Assembly (NCBI RefSeq): GCF_003704105.1
Contig: NZ_QUOQ01000008.1
Location: forward strand, 116,282-180,281
DNA length: 64,000 bases
Source of the DNA: Brevundimonas lutea
GTDB lineage: Bacteria > Pseudomonadota > Alphaproteobacteria > Caulobacterales > Caulobacteraceae
Direction of reading: 5' to 3'
Positions 49,834 through 58,937 of this stretch are shown here, one piece after another. The translations under genes were made by a program, and so were the position numbers. The number at the start of each line of letters is the position of its first letter. The stretch's first letter is position 1. A model generated the notes under the pieces. It ran no database searches and was not told where the DNA came from. It saw nothing but the letters and a program-made list of their open reading frames with translations.

Positions 49834-51330
49834 CTACACCTCGAACTTCACCCCCTGGGCCAGGGGCAGGTCGGCGGAGAAGTTCACCGTCTGGGTCTGA
49901 CGGCGCATATAGGCTTTCCAGGAATCGGAGCCGCTCTCGCGACCGCCACCGGTTTCCTTTTCGCCGCCAAAGGCCCCGCCGATCTCGGCTCCCGAGGGAC
50001 CGATGTTGACGTTGGCGATGCCGCAATCCGAGCCCCAGGCCGACAGGAAGGTCTCGGCCTCGCGCATCCGGTCGGTGAAGATGCAGGACGACAGGCCCTG
50101 GGGCGCCGCGTTCTGTAGTGCGATGGCCTGATCGAGATCGGACCAGGTCAGGACGTAGAGTATGGGCGCGAAGGTCTCGGTCAGGACGACGGCGCTCTGC
50201 GCAGGCATGTGGACAATGGCGGGGGAGACGTAGACGCCGTCGCGGTCCAGCCGTTCGCCGCCGGTGACGACCTCGCCGCCCTCGGCACGGGCCTGATCGA
50301 GGGCCGCCGTGAAACCGTCGGCCGCCGCTTGGTCGATCAGCGGGCCGACCAGCACCCCGTCCTCGCGCGGGTCGCCGATGGGCAGGCCGGCATAGGCCTT
50401 GGCCAGACGCTCGACGAGGGCGTCGGCCAGGCTGTCGTGCACAAGCAGGCGACGCAGGCTGGTGCAGCGCTGGCCGCAGGTGCCCACGGCGGAAAACGCG
50501 ATGGCGCGCACGGCCAGCTCGAGGTCGGCGCTGTCGGTGACGATCATGGCGTTGTTGCCGCCCAGCTCCAGCAGGCTGCGGCCCAGGCGGCCGGCGACGG
50601 CCTGGGCGACGGCCCGGCCCATGCGTGTCGAGCCGGTGGCCGAGATCAGGGGGACGCCTGGGTGCGCCGCGAGCGCCTCTCCGACCGCGCGTTCGCCGAG
50701 GATGACCTGCGACAGGCCTGGGGGCGCGTCGTCACCGAAACGGGCGGCGGCGCGATCGAATACGGCCTGAACGCCGAGGGCGGTGAAGGGCGTCTTTTCC
50801 GAAGGCTTCCAGATCAACGGGTCTCCGCAGACCAGCGCCAGCGCCGCGTTCCACGCCCAGACGGCGACGGGGAAGTTGAACGCGGTGATGATCCCGACCG
50901 GGCCGAGCGGTTGCCAGGTCTCGCGCATGTGGTGGCCGGGACGCTCGCTGGGCATGGTCAGACCATAGAGCTGGCGCGACAGGCCGACGGCGAAGTCGCA
51001 GATGTCGATCATCTCCTGGACCTCGCCCAAGCCTTCGGACACGATCTTGCCGGCCTCCAGCGTGACCAGCCGGGCCAGGTCGTCCTTCGAGGTGCGCAAC
51101 TCCCCGCCCAGCAGGCGGACCAGCTCTCCGCGGCGTGGGGTGGGAACGCGGCGCCAAGCCTCGAAGGCGTCGGCGGCTTGCGAGACCGTGTCGTCGATGG
51201 CGGAGGGCTCGGCGAAGACGGGGCGCGGGACCGGCGATCCGTCCAGCTGGGATGGCTGTGTGGTCTCGGCCAGATCGGGCTGGACCCCAAGCCGGGCCAG
51301 CACCGCGATGATCTCGTCGCCCGCCGTCAT
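49834..51330 (-). CDS. Aldehyde dehydrogenase, ALDH7 type (aminoadipate/piperideine-carboxylate dehydrogenase-like)
   Basis: The 498-residue enzyme has the ALDH fold with catalytic Cys289 in GTCGQRCTSLRR, general base Glu255 in SLLELGGNN, the FNFPVAVWAWN oxyanion region and WKPSEKT in the cofactor site. The sequence pattern (antiquitin-like, with GGEKETGGGRESGSD near the C-terminus) points to ALDH7/AmaB, which oxidises alpha-aminoadipic semialdehyde in lysine degradation, using NAD. The ATG at 51330 follows a purine-rich RBS; the longer frame upstream overlaps the divergent CBS gene. The substrate is inferred from family only. Confidence 0.88.
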   Translation of the reverse strand: MTAGDEIIAVLARLGVQPDLAETTQPSQLDGSPVPRPVFAEPSAIDDTVSQAADAFEAWRRVPTPRRGELVRLLGGELRTSKDDLARLVTLEAGKIVSEGLGEVQEMIDICDFAVGLSRQLYGLTMPSERPGHHMRETWQPLGPVGIITAFNFPVAVWAWNAALALVCGDPLIWKPSEKTPFTALGVQAVFDRAAARFGDDAPPGLSQVILGERAVGEALAAHPGVPLISATGSTRMGRAVAQAVAGRLGRSLLELGGNNAMIVTDSADLELAVRAIAFSAVGTCGQRCTSLRRLLVHDSLADALVERLAKAYAGLPIGDPREDGVLVGPLIDQAAADGFTAALDQARAEGGEVVTGGERLDRDGVYVSPAIVHMPAQSAVVLTETFAPILYVLTWSDLDQAIALQNAAPQGLSSCIFTDRMREAETFLSAWGSDCGIANVNIGPSGAEIGGAFGGEKETGGGRESGSDSWKAYMRRQTQTVNFSADLPLAQGVKFEV

Positions 51331-51406
51331 GTCCTCGTCCTTTCCGGAACCGCCAAGGTCGGGAGGGGTTCTGGGATCACCCTCAACCGACAGTCTGGAG
51401 ATGGCC

Positions 51407-51826
51407 ATGAAGGTTCGCGACGTGATGAGCAAGGATGTCCAGGTCGCCAGGCCGGACGACCATGTGCAGGAAGTGGCCATGCGGATGCAGTCGGGCGATT
51501 TCGGCTTCATGCCTGTGGCCGACGGCGACCGGCTGGTCGGCACGGTGACGGATCGCGACATCGTGGTTCGCGGCATCGCGCGCGGGCTGGACGGATCCAC
51601 ACGGGTAGCGGAGGTCATGACCCACGACGTGAAATCAGTGCGGGATGACGCGGACCTGAAGTCGGTGCTCGACACCATGGGCGGCCGCCAGATCCGCCGC
51701 CTGCCCGTCGTGGACAAGAACGAACGGCTCGTCGGCGTAGTGTCGCTGGGCGACCTGTCGACCCGGGTGAAGGAAAAGTACGCCGGCGAGGCGCTGGAAG
51801 ATATTTCGCGTGTCGGAAAAGTCTGA
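51407..51826 (+). CDS. CBS domain-containing protein
   Basis: This 139-residue protein consists of two CBS motifs (about residues 7-60, VRDVMSKDVQVARPDD, and 70-125, VAEVMTHDVKSVRDDAD) forming one Bateman module. Such modules usually bind adenine nucleotides. With no attached effector domain it is probably a stand-alone sensor. ATG 51407 is chosen because GGAG at 51397-51400 is 6 nt away; ATG 51401 would leave no spacer. Confidence 0.9.
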   Translation: MKVRDVMSKDVQVARPDDHVQEVAMRMQSGDFGFMPVADGDRLVGTVTDRDIVVRGIARGLDGSTRVAEVMTHDVKSVRDDADLKSVLDTMGGRQIRRLPVVDKNERLVGVVSLGDLSTRVKEKYAGEALEDISRVGKV

Positions 51827-51902
51827 GGCGGGCCGGCGGAGCTTCGCAACCGAACGCTAACGCCTTGGCTGTAGTGTGGTCCGACGAGCAGAAGGTCGGA
51901 TC

Positions 51903-52511
51903 ATGGCGCGTGCGCAATTTCAGAAGGGCCAAAGGGTCTGGGTCGAGTGTGTCGGCGCCTGGGCTCATATCGAGCAGGTGCAGCCTGTTTGGGCCAAGGG
52001 GTTCGAGGAGCCGGTCCGGGTCACCTACGACGTCGGACTGGGGCGCGAGTTTCTGGCGCATGAGCTGACCCTGCCGGTCGATGACGAGACGGCGATCGAT
52101 GGCGACCACTGGCGCCTGCTGAGGGCGCGAAACAAGTGGCAGGGGCCGGACGACTGCGTCGGGCACCCCTTTCCAGGCACCCACCCGGTGGTGGTCACCG
52201 AACGGGCGGACTGGGGCGGCTGGCGCGTGCCGGGCGCGGAATACGATCGCGACCCGGACCGAATCGAAAAACAGGCGCGCGTGATCGCCGCGGCGCCGCG
52301 CCTCATGAAGATCGCCGAGCAGCTGATGGAGGCCGTGGCCGAGGCTCCGCACGACGCGCCGCCCGCCATGCTGGCCTTGGCCAAGCGATCGCGGGAAATT
52401 CTGCGTGAGGTCATGCAGACCGCGCCGGCCGGCGCATTGTCTCAGGAAGCGGCGCGGGACACAGCGGTCGAGGCCATGACCCGGCCGTTGAGCCGAACGC
52501 GCGCCGCCTGA
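51903..52511 (+). CDS. Conserved-looking hypothetical protein
   Basis: The 202-residue soluble protein has an N-terminal part rich in aromatic residues (KGQRVWVECVGAWAHIEQV and VTYDVGLGREF) resembling a small beta-barrel. A central Pro/Gly/Trp-rich segment (GHPFPGTHPVVVTERADWGG) and a helical C-terminal half follow. I recognise no named family. The ATG at 51903 follows AGAAGG; the frame opens 27 bp earlier without a better RBS. It precedes a histidine kinase gene on the same strand. Confidence 0.75.
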   Translation: MARAQFQKGQRVWVECVGAWAHIEQVQPVWAKGFEEPVRVTYDVGLGREFLAHELTLPVDDETAIDGDHWRLLRARNKWQGPDDCVGHPFPGTHPVVVTERADWGGWRVPGAEYDRDPDRIEKQARVIAAAPRLMKIAEQLMEAVAEAPHDAPPAMLALAKRSREILREVMQTAPAGALSQEAARDTAVEAMTRPLSRTRAA

Positions 52512-52594
52512 ACGATCAGGGCGGGCTGACGCCTCGACACGAATCTACCGGTTCGTCACGGTGGGCCTGATCGGGGAATCACGCGGAGGCGGGA

Positions 52595-54937
52595 GTGCGG
52601 GGCAAGGACCGCCGCCATTTCAGATGGGGACGCCGGGCCGCCGACAAGCGCGGGGCCGTGGCCGTGCCCCTATGGGTGCGGATCGGCGTGCTGATCACCG
52701 CTCTCGGTCTGGCCGGCCTGTCCCTGATCTACGCCCAGGAAATGCGCCAGGCGCCGCTGACGGCCAGCGCCCAGCGTGAAGCTTCGCTGAGAAGCGCCGC
52801 CGCCATCACCGCGGCCCGACTGGACGCCGACGTTGCGCAGGCGCGCCTGGCGTTGAGCGAGATCGCCGACTCGTGGTCCGGAGGTCGCGCCCAGGCGCAG
52901 GCCTCACTCGGGACCGGCGACTGGAACACGCCCGTCGCGGTGATCGACGGCGCGGGCGACGTCATCGCTTCCGAAGGCGCTGAGCCGAGCCTGTTCGCCG
53001 CCGCCTCCGAAGCAGAGGGCGTTCCCTGGATCCCCAGCGGCGACGGGCGCGCGATTCTGGTCTCCAGAGCCGATAGCGGCGGGGCGATCGTGGCCCGCGT
53101 GTCGCCGCGCCCGCCTGAAGGCGTCCTGATCGCCCTGTTCGCGGACGGCGAGCGCGTCGCCGGGGAGGGACGACCTCCCGCCGCCACGGCCGACGGGGTC
53201 GCGGTCAGCGAGATGACCGGACTGAGTGTGCGCGCTTACGGCCAGGCGGCGACCGGCGGGGCCGGGCGCTGGATCGCGCTGTGGCAACTGCTGATCCCCA
53301 TCGTGCTGGGCGGTGGTCTGACGCTGCTGCTGTGGCTGCAGGGCCGGCGGACGCAGACGGTCTCGCGCGTGTGGGAAGACACCGAGCGGCGCTTCCGCGT
53401 CGCGGTCGAGGGCGCCCGCTGCGGGGTGTGGGAATGGGATCTCGGCAAGAACGAAGTGGTGCTGAGCGACTATATGGCGACCCTGCTGGGTCTCCAGCGC
53501 GGCGGGGCGGCCTCAGCCGAAAAGGTCCTGGCCCAGGTCAATCCGCAGCATCGCGAACGGGTAACGCATGCCCTGAGACAGGCGGCCGCCTATGGCACAT
53601 TCGAGGTCACCTTTCGCGTCGACCCTGAAGGCGAGTCGCCGCGCTGGATCGACGCGCGCGGTCAGGCCCGAGGTGAGCGTGAGGACGGGCGCTACGTCCA
53701 GATTCTCGGGGTCGCCCTGGACATCACCGAGGCGCGGCGGGCGCGGGCCATGGCCGTCGCGGCACAGAGCCGGCTGCAGGACGCCATCGAGAGTGTCTCC
53801 GACGCCTTCGTGCTGTTCGATCGTCACGGGCGGCTGGTATTGTGGAACGAGGCCTTCGCCGACGCTTTCGGTTTCGCCGAGGGGCATCTGAAGCGCGGAG
53901 CGCCAAAGGATGAACTGAACCGGATCGCGTCTCTGGCCATCAAGGGGGCCTACGCCTCGCCGACCCAGCGCGCGGGAGTGCGCGAGGTGGAACTGAACGA
54001 TGGTCGCTGGCTGCAGATGTCGGAGCGGTTCACCTCGGACGGGGGCACGGTGGTCAGCGCCGCCGACATCACCCTGATCAAGCAGTCCGAGACCGCGCGG
54101 CAGAAGGCGGCGGAGAGCCTTCAGGCGACCATCGACCAGCTGGAGGCCAGCCAGGAAAGCCTGTCGCAGCTCGCCCGCAAATACGAGGTCGCCATGGTGC
54201 GCGCTGAGGCGGCCAACCAAGCCAAGAGCGAGTTTCTGGCGAATATGAGCCACGAGTTGCGGACGCCGCTGAACGCCATCAACGGCTTTTCGGAGATCAT
54301 GGCCGGAGAGATGTTCGGGCCGCTGGGCGACCCGCGGTACAAGGGATATGCCGCCGACATTCTGGGGTCCGGCCAGCATCTGCTGAGCCTGATCAACGAC
54401 ATTCTCGACATGGCCAAGATCGAGACCGGCAAGCTGACGCTGCGATACGAGGACGTGCGGGTGAAGGAGGTCTGTCAGGACGCCATTCGCCTGATGCGCG
54501 GCCGCGCTGAGGAGGCGGAGCTGAAGATCACCCTGGAGTCCGAGGACTCGCCCGACATTGAGGCGGACTATCGCGCGCTGAAGCAGGTGATGCTGAACCT
54601 GTTGTCCAACGCGGTGAAGTTTACGCCGGCGGGCGGGCGCATCACCGTGTCGATCCAGGCGCTGGACGATCGGGTGCGCGTAGCCGTGGCCGACACCGGC
54701 ATCGGTATTTCGGCAGAGGATTTGCCACGCCTGGCGACGCCGTTCGAACAGGTCGAGGGGCAGCATTCCAAGACCACCCAGGGCACCGGACTGGGCCTGG
54801 CCCTGACCAAGTCGCTGGTCGAGCTGCACGGCGGCGAGCTGGTCATGGAGAGCGAGTTGGGCGTCGGCACCACCATCAGCGTCGTGTTGCCGGTTCGGAA
54901 GGTCCAGGCGGGCGAGCCGGAACAGATCGCCGCCTGA
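52595..54937 (+). CDS. PAS-domain sensor histidine kinase, PleC-like
   Basis: The 780-residue kinase begins with GTG 52595 after GGAGGC. It has two transmembrane segments (about residues 28-50 and 228-248) framing a periplasmic domain, two PAS-like regions (about 260-385 and 390-500), a coiled segment, the H-box with His553 in SHELRTPLNAINGFSEI, and a catalytic domain with LNLLSNAVKFTP, VADTGIGIS and GTGLGLALTKS. The dimerisation domain (EMFGPLGDPRYKGYA) closely resembles PleC/DivJ-type cell-fate kinases of Caulobacter. If it is PleC, it would control DivK/PleD phosphorylation. This identity is my inference. Confidence 0.85.
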   Translation: MRGKDRRHFRWGRRAADKRGAVAVPLWVRIGVLITALGLAGLSLIYAQEMRQAPLTASAQREASLRSAAAITAARLDADVAQARLALSEIADSWSGGRAQAQASLGTGDWNTPVAVIDGAGDVIASEGAEPSLFAAASEAEGVPWIPSGDGRAILVSRADSGGAIVARVSPRPPEGVLIALFADGERVAGEGRPPAATADGVAVSEMTGLSVRAYGQAATGGAGRWIALWQLLIPIVLGGGLTLLLWLQGRRTQTVSRVWEDTERRFRVAVEGARCGVWEWDLGKNEVVLSDYMATLLGLQRGGAASAEKVLAQVNPQHRERVTHALRQAAAYGTFEVTFRVDPEGESPRWIDARGQARGEREDGRYVQILGVALDITEARRARAMAVAAQSRLQDAIESVSDAFVLFDRHGRLVLWNEAFADAFGFAEGHLKRGAPKDELNRIASLAIKGAYASPTQRAGVREVELNDGRWLQMSERFTSDGGTVVSAADITLIKQSETARQKAAESLQATIDQLEASQESLSQLARKYEVAMVRAEAANQAKSEFLANMSHELRTPLNAINGFSEIMAGEMFGPLGDPRYKGYAADILGSGQHLLSLINDILDMAKIETGKLTLRYEDVRVKEVCQDAIRLMRGRAEEAELKITLESEDSPDIEADYRALKQVMLNLLSNAVKFTPAGGRITVSIQALDDRVRVAVADTGIGISAEDLPRLATPFEQVEGQHSKTTQGTGLGLALTKSLVELHGGELVMESELGVGTTISVVLPVRKVQAGEPEQIAA

Positions 54938-54997
54938 TCGGCGGTTGCCGAACCTCTTGTTTCCAGCGCAGATTGCCGCCCGTCACGGGAGGCCGAC

Positions 54998-56690
54998 ATG
55001 CGGGCGAGTTCATGGATGCTGGGGGCGGCCCTTGCCGCCTTCCTGGGACCGGCGGCGGTGGCCGACGCCACGGCGGACCGCGCGGTGATCGAGGCCCTTG
55101 ATCAGGCGCCGCGCTGTGGCCCCTCCGGCGATGAGGACATTGGTGCGCCGATCGCCGACATGGTGAAGGTCGACGGCTTCGGCGACTACAGCCTGGCGGT
55201 GGATACCGACAGTCGCGAGGCGCAGGCGTGGTTCGACCATGGTGTCAGGCTGCGTTGGGCCTTCGAACATGGCGAGAGCGTGCGTGCGTTCCGCAAGGCG
55301 CGGCTGCTCGATCCCGCCTGCGGCCTGTGCGCCTGGGGCGAGGCCTGGGCCATGGGGCCGAACCTGAACGGTGGCGGCGGCGGAGAGGAGACACGGCTGG
55401 AGGCGCTCGCCACGGCTCGCGAGGCGCGGCGGCTGTCGCGTGACGCCACGCCCTGGCAGCGCCAGATGATCGACGCCCTGATCCAGCGCTACTCCGGCAA
55501 GGAAGAGACGCGGGCGGCGCGCTTCGCCCAGCGGATGGACCGCGTCGCGCGGCGCAATCCGAACGAGCTTTTGCTGGCCTCGGTGACGGCCGACGCCTGG
55601 ATGCTGGCCGACTACGACTGGTGGGATGCGGACGGCAAGGCGGCCAATCCCGGCATCACGCGGGCCATGGGCCTGCTGGAGCACGCCTTGTCGGTCGATC
55701 CCGACGACGAGGGGGCGATCCATCTCTACATCCACCTGACGGAATGGTCGGACGATCCGCACAAGGCCATCCCCTATGGCGAGAAGCTGGCCCGACTGGC
55801 GCCGGGAGCCAGCCATCTGGTGCACATGCCGTCGCACACCTTCTACCGTGTCGGCCGCTACCGCGACGCCATGATGTCGAACGTCAACGCGGTGGCGCTA
55901 GACCACCGCTACAACGAACTCGCGCGTCCGCCGGGTGGCATCAACGGTATGCCGCTGCACGGCCACAACATCCATTTCGGCATGGGCGGCGCGCTGATGT
56001 CGGGGGCGGGCGACGAGGGGCTGGAATTGGCCGACGCCTTCATGGATGTGTTCGCGGAGATCCCGGAAAGCAATCTGTGGCGGCAGTTCACGGCTAACAA
56101 CGCTTATGCGATCTACGGCCGCTATGGCTCGGCCGAACAGGTGGCCGCGCTGGCGGAGCCGCCGGCGAGTCAGCCGCTGCTTCGGATCAGCCGACACTAT
56201 GCGCGGGGAGAGGCGGCGGCGCGGGCGGGCGACCCGGCTTTGGTGCGTGAAGAGGCTCAGGCGATCGCGGCCATCCGTGCGGCGACGACCTTCTCCGGCC
56301 CGACGGCGGAGAATCAGGACGGCTTCACCGAGATCAGTCAGCGCATCCTCGAGGGACGCGCGGCGATGCTGGAGGAGAACTGGGCGGCGGCTCGCATCGC
56401 CTATGGCCGCGCCGCCGAAATCCACGGCCAGGGAGGAGGGCGGCGATCCGCCGATCGTCTGGTATCCGACCCGGCGCAGTCTGGCGGCGGCGATGCTCGC
56501 CGGCGGCGACGCGGCTGCGGCGAAATCCACGCTGGAGGCGCTGCTGATCGACTGGCCGAATGACCCCTACAGCTACTGGCTGCTGGCCGAGGCGGAGCGT
56601 GCGTTGGGCGACGAGGCGGCGGCCCAGGCGGCGCTGGAGCGGTCGCGGATCGAGTGGGTCGGCGGGGAGATGAGCCTGGCGCTGGCCTGA
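54998..56690 (+). pseudogene. Secreted TPR-like protein, frameshifted near the 3' end
   Basis: The reading frame from ATG 54998 encodes a signal peptide (residues 1-22) and a long helical-repeat region with TPR-like units (AWFDHGVRLRWAFEHGESVR, ITRAMGLLEHALSVDPDDEG, GRYRDAMMSNVNAVALDH). It runs correctly to about residue 478 (RAAEIHGQ), then becomes Arg/Gly-rich nonsense ending at 56563. The proper C-terminus (VWYPTRRSLAAAMLAGGDAA through MSLALA) continues in another frame to 56690. One extra G in GGGAGGAGGG (about 56433-56442) explains this. The restored product would be about 564 residues. Either a fresh mutation or a base-calling error in a G tract. Confidence 0.75.
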
Positions 56691-56694
56691 GCGG

Positions 56695-57171
56695 TCAGCC
56701 CTCGTTCTCGTAAACGCCCGTGATCGAGGCCTTGGCCATGGTGTGGAAATGCAGGTTGAAGCCGAACACCGCGCCGGAATCGTCGGCGGTGACGTCAAGC
56801 TTGTCCGTGTCCACGGCGAAGACGGTGAAGATGTAGCGATGCGGGCCGTGGCCGGGAGGCGGAGCGGCGCCGCCGAAGCCCGGCTTGCCGAAGTCCGTTC
56901 GTCCCTGGATCGCGCCCTTGGGCATGTCGCCGTCGGGCGAGGCGCCGGCGGACAGTTCGGTGACGTCAGTGGGGATGTTGGCCACCGTCCAGTGCCAGAA
57001 GCCCGAGCCGGTCGGGGCGTCGGGGTCGTAGAGGGTGATGGCGAAGCTCTTGGTCCCCTCCGGAGCGCCAGACCACCTCAGATGCGGGGAACGGTTACCC
57101 TTGGCCTGGACCTGATCGTCCGGCAGCGTCGCGCCGTCGGTGAAATCGTCGGAGGTGAGGGTGAAGGTCAT
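56695..57171 (-). CDS. YbhB/YbcL-family (PEBP-like) protein
   Basis: The 158-residue protein has the phosphatidylethanolamine-binding-protein fold marks SPHLRWSGAPEGTKSFAITL (Asp/Pro ligand-site region DPDAPTGSGFWHW) and GPHRYIFTVFAVD. No signal peptide is present, so it should be cytoplasmic. Bacterial members have no settled function. It is the last gene of a minus-strand group with purC and purS and converges on the TPR-like gene. Confidence 0.92.
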   Translation of the reverse strand: MTFTLTSDDFTDGATLPDDQVQAKGNRSPHLRWSGAPEGTKSFAITLYDPDAPTGSGFWHWTVANIPTDVTELSAGASPDGDMPKGAIQGRTDFGKPGFGGAAPPPGHGPHRYIFTVFAVDTDKLDVTADDSGAVFGFNLHFHTMAKASITGVYENEG

Positions 57172-57232
57172 GCGGCGCTCCCTGCAGATCGGCCAGCAGG
57201 GGTAACGCCGGGGCGGCGCGCCGGTTCGCGCG

Positions 57233-57364
57233 TCAGTGCGCCGCGCCCTTGGCCTCGGGCGTGAAGGCGCGATCGTCCATCAGCCCGCCGGCCAGGGCCG
57301 AGGCGAAGATCAGGCAGCCCAGCACGATGAAGGCGACGAGGACGCCCTTGCCCAGCCGGCTCAT
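57233..57364 (-). CDS. 43-residue single-helix membrane protein after purS
   Basis: The product has a short basic start (MSRLGKG), one hydrophobic helix (about residues 7-27, VLVAFIVLGCLIFASALAGG) and a hydrophilic tail. Its ATG overlaps the purS stop codon (ATGA), so it should be translated by coupling with purS. The position normally held by purQ in many alphaproteobacteria is occupied by this gene. No family is recognised. Confidence 0.6.
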   Translation of the reverse strand: MSRLGKGVLVAFIVLGCLIFASALAGGLMDDRAFTPEAKGAAH

Positions 57365-57597
57365 TCGACCTCGATGCGGTAGCTTTCGATGACGGTGTTG
57401 GCGAGCAGGGTCTCGCACATGCGTTTGGTTTCGGCGGCGGGGTCTTCGGCGCCCTCGAGGTCGAACTCGATCAGCTTGCCGACGCGGGCGTTGGAGACGC
57501 CCGGCCAGCCTAGCCCCTGCAACGCGCCCTCGACGGCCTTGCCCTGAACATCCAGCACGCCGGGCTTAAGGAAGACGTGGACCTTCACCTTGGCCAT
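57361..57597 (-). CDS. purS: Phosphoribosylformylglycinamidine synthase subunit PurS
   Basis: A 78-residue protein with KVHVFLKPGVLDVQGKAVEG and the C-terminal LLANTVIESYRIEVE, typical of PurS. PurS bridges PurL and PurQ in the multi-subunit FGAM synthase of purine synthesis. It overlaps purC by 3 bp and the following small gene by 4 bp. purQ and purL are not in the window downstream. Confidence 0.95.
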   Translation of the reverse strand: MAKVKVHVFLKPGVLDVQGKAVEGALQGLGWPGVSNARVGKLIEFDLEGAEDPAAETKRMCETLLANTVIESYRIEVE

Positions 57598-58355
57598 CAG
57601 TGCAGCCCCCCCTGGATCACCGTCGGCATGCCCTTCATGATGCCGAGACGGCGGGCGACCTCGGTGTAGCTCTCGATCACGTCGCCCAGGTCGCGGCGGA
57701 AGCGGTCCTTGTCCAGCTTCTCGCCGGTGGCGGTGTCCCACAGCCGGCAGCTGTCGGGGCTGATCTCGTCGGCCAGCAGGACGCGGGCGAAGTCGTTTTC
57801 CCAGATACGACCGAACTCGATCTTGAAGTCGACCAGGGTGATGCCGACGCCGGCGAACAGGCCAGAGAGATAGTCGTTCACCCGCACCGTCATGGCCAGC
57901 ATGTCGTCCAGTTCCTGGGTCGATGCCCAGTTGAAGGCGGTGATGTGCTCCTCGGTGACCATCGGGTCGTTGAGCTCGTCCTTCTTGTAGTAGAATTCGA
58001 TGATCGAGCGGGGGAGGGGGGTGCCTTCCTCGATGCCCAGCCGCTGGCTCATCGAACCGGCGACGATGTTGCGGCACACCACCTCCAGCGGGATGATCTC
58101 GACCTCGCGGATCAGCTGCTCGCGCAGGTTCAGCCGCTTGATGAAGTGGTTGGTGACGCCGATGCCATTCAGCTTGCTCATGATGAACTCGCTGATCTGG
58201 TTGTTGATGACGCCCTTGCCCTCGAGAGTCGCCTTCTTCTGGGCGTTGAAGGCGGTGGCGTCGTCCTTGAAATACTGGATCAGGGTGCCGGGCTCGGGCC
58301 CCTCGAACAGGATCTTGGCCTTGCCTTCATAGACCTTCTTGCGGTTCGTCTTCAT
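57597..58355 (-). CDS. purC: Phosphoribosylaminoimidazole-succinocarboxamide synthase
   Basis: The 252-residue SAICAR synthetase begins [19 protein letters not shown] and has [19 protein letters not shown] (nucleotide-binding), [17 protein letters not shown] and [15 protein letters not shown]. It joins CAIR and aspartate in purine synthesis. The ATG at 58355 is supported by homology; an upstream extension to 58394 is unconserved. The 258-bp gap to the divergent zeta-subunit gene presumably holds both promoters, but no clear consensus was seen. Confidence 0.97.
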   Translation of the reverse strand: MKTNRKKVYEGKAKILFEGPEPGTLIQYFKDDATAFNAQKKATLEGKGVINNQISEFIMSKLNGIGVTNHFIKRLNLREQLIREVEIIPLEVVCRNIVAGSMSQRLGIEEGTPLPRSIIEFYYKKDELNDPMVTEEHITAFNWASTQELDDMLAMTVRVNDYLSGLFAGVGITLVDFKIEFGRIWENDFARVLLADEISPDSCRLWDTATGEKLDKDRFRRDLGDVIESYTEVARRLGIMKGMPTVIQGGLH

Positions 58356-58613
58356 CGCGGTTCCGGGTGACAGGGCGCCTGGACGGCGCTCCAACGGGTT
58401 CGGCGCCGGCGTCCTCGGGACAAGGGCGGCGCGGGGTGAAAAGGGTGTCTGTGAGCGGTCGCCTGAGCGGCGGGGATGCGAGTCCCTCCCTTAGCGGAAC
58501 CCCGGCGTCCACACAAACCGGAGAGCGACCGCCGCTTTCGGTTGCCTTCATCTGCGGCGGCCCTATAGACGGGCGACGTTTGGGCCGCGAGGTCCGCCAA
58601 AGGCTTGACGGGA

Positions 58614-58937
58614 ATGACGACCTTCGACGATCGCGAAAAAGGCTTCGAGAGCAAGTTCGCGCTCGATCAGGCGCAGGAATTCAAGGCGGTGGCCCGCCGC
58701 AACAAGCTGCTCGGTTTGTGGGCGGCCGAGAAGATGGGCCTGTCGCCGGAAAGCGCCGAGGACTACGCCAAGGCCGTGGTGCGCGCCGATTTCGAACAGC
58801 CGGGCGAGGAAGACGTGTTCCGCAAGATCGCCGGCGACTTCAAGGGCTCGGGCCTGAACGTCTCGGAAGGCGAGATTCGCTCGAAGATGGACGAGCTTGC
58901 GGCGACCGCCCGCGATCAGGTTCGCGCCGGAGCCTAG
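58614..58937 (+). CDS. ATP synthase inhibitor zeta subunit (DUF1476)
   Basis: The 107-residue protein matches the alphaproteobacterial DUF1476 family (MTTFDDREKGFESKFALDQ, RRNKLLGLWAAEKMGLS, DEDVFRKI-like EEDVFRKIAGDF). The zeta subunit of Paracoccus is a natural inhibitor of F1F0-ATPase that blocks ATP hydrolysis. Adjacency to purC is common in this class. ATG 58614 gives the conserved N-terminus. Its TAG shares the CTAG of the convergent gene's stop codon. Confidence 0.93.
   Translation: MTTFDDREKGFESKFALDQAQEFKAVARRNKLLGLWAAEKMGLSPESAEDYAKAVVRADFEQPGEEDVFRKIAGDFKGSGLNVSEGEIRSKMDELAATARDQVRAGA

Noticed and set aside
58455..58532. GCGGTCGC/GCGACCGC inverted repeat in the purC-zeta divergent gap
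   Set aside because: The 8-bp arms are 62 bp apart without a consistent intervening fold, which is not exceptional in such GC-rich DNA.
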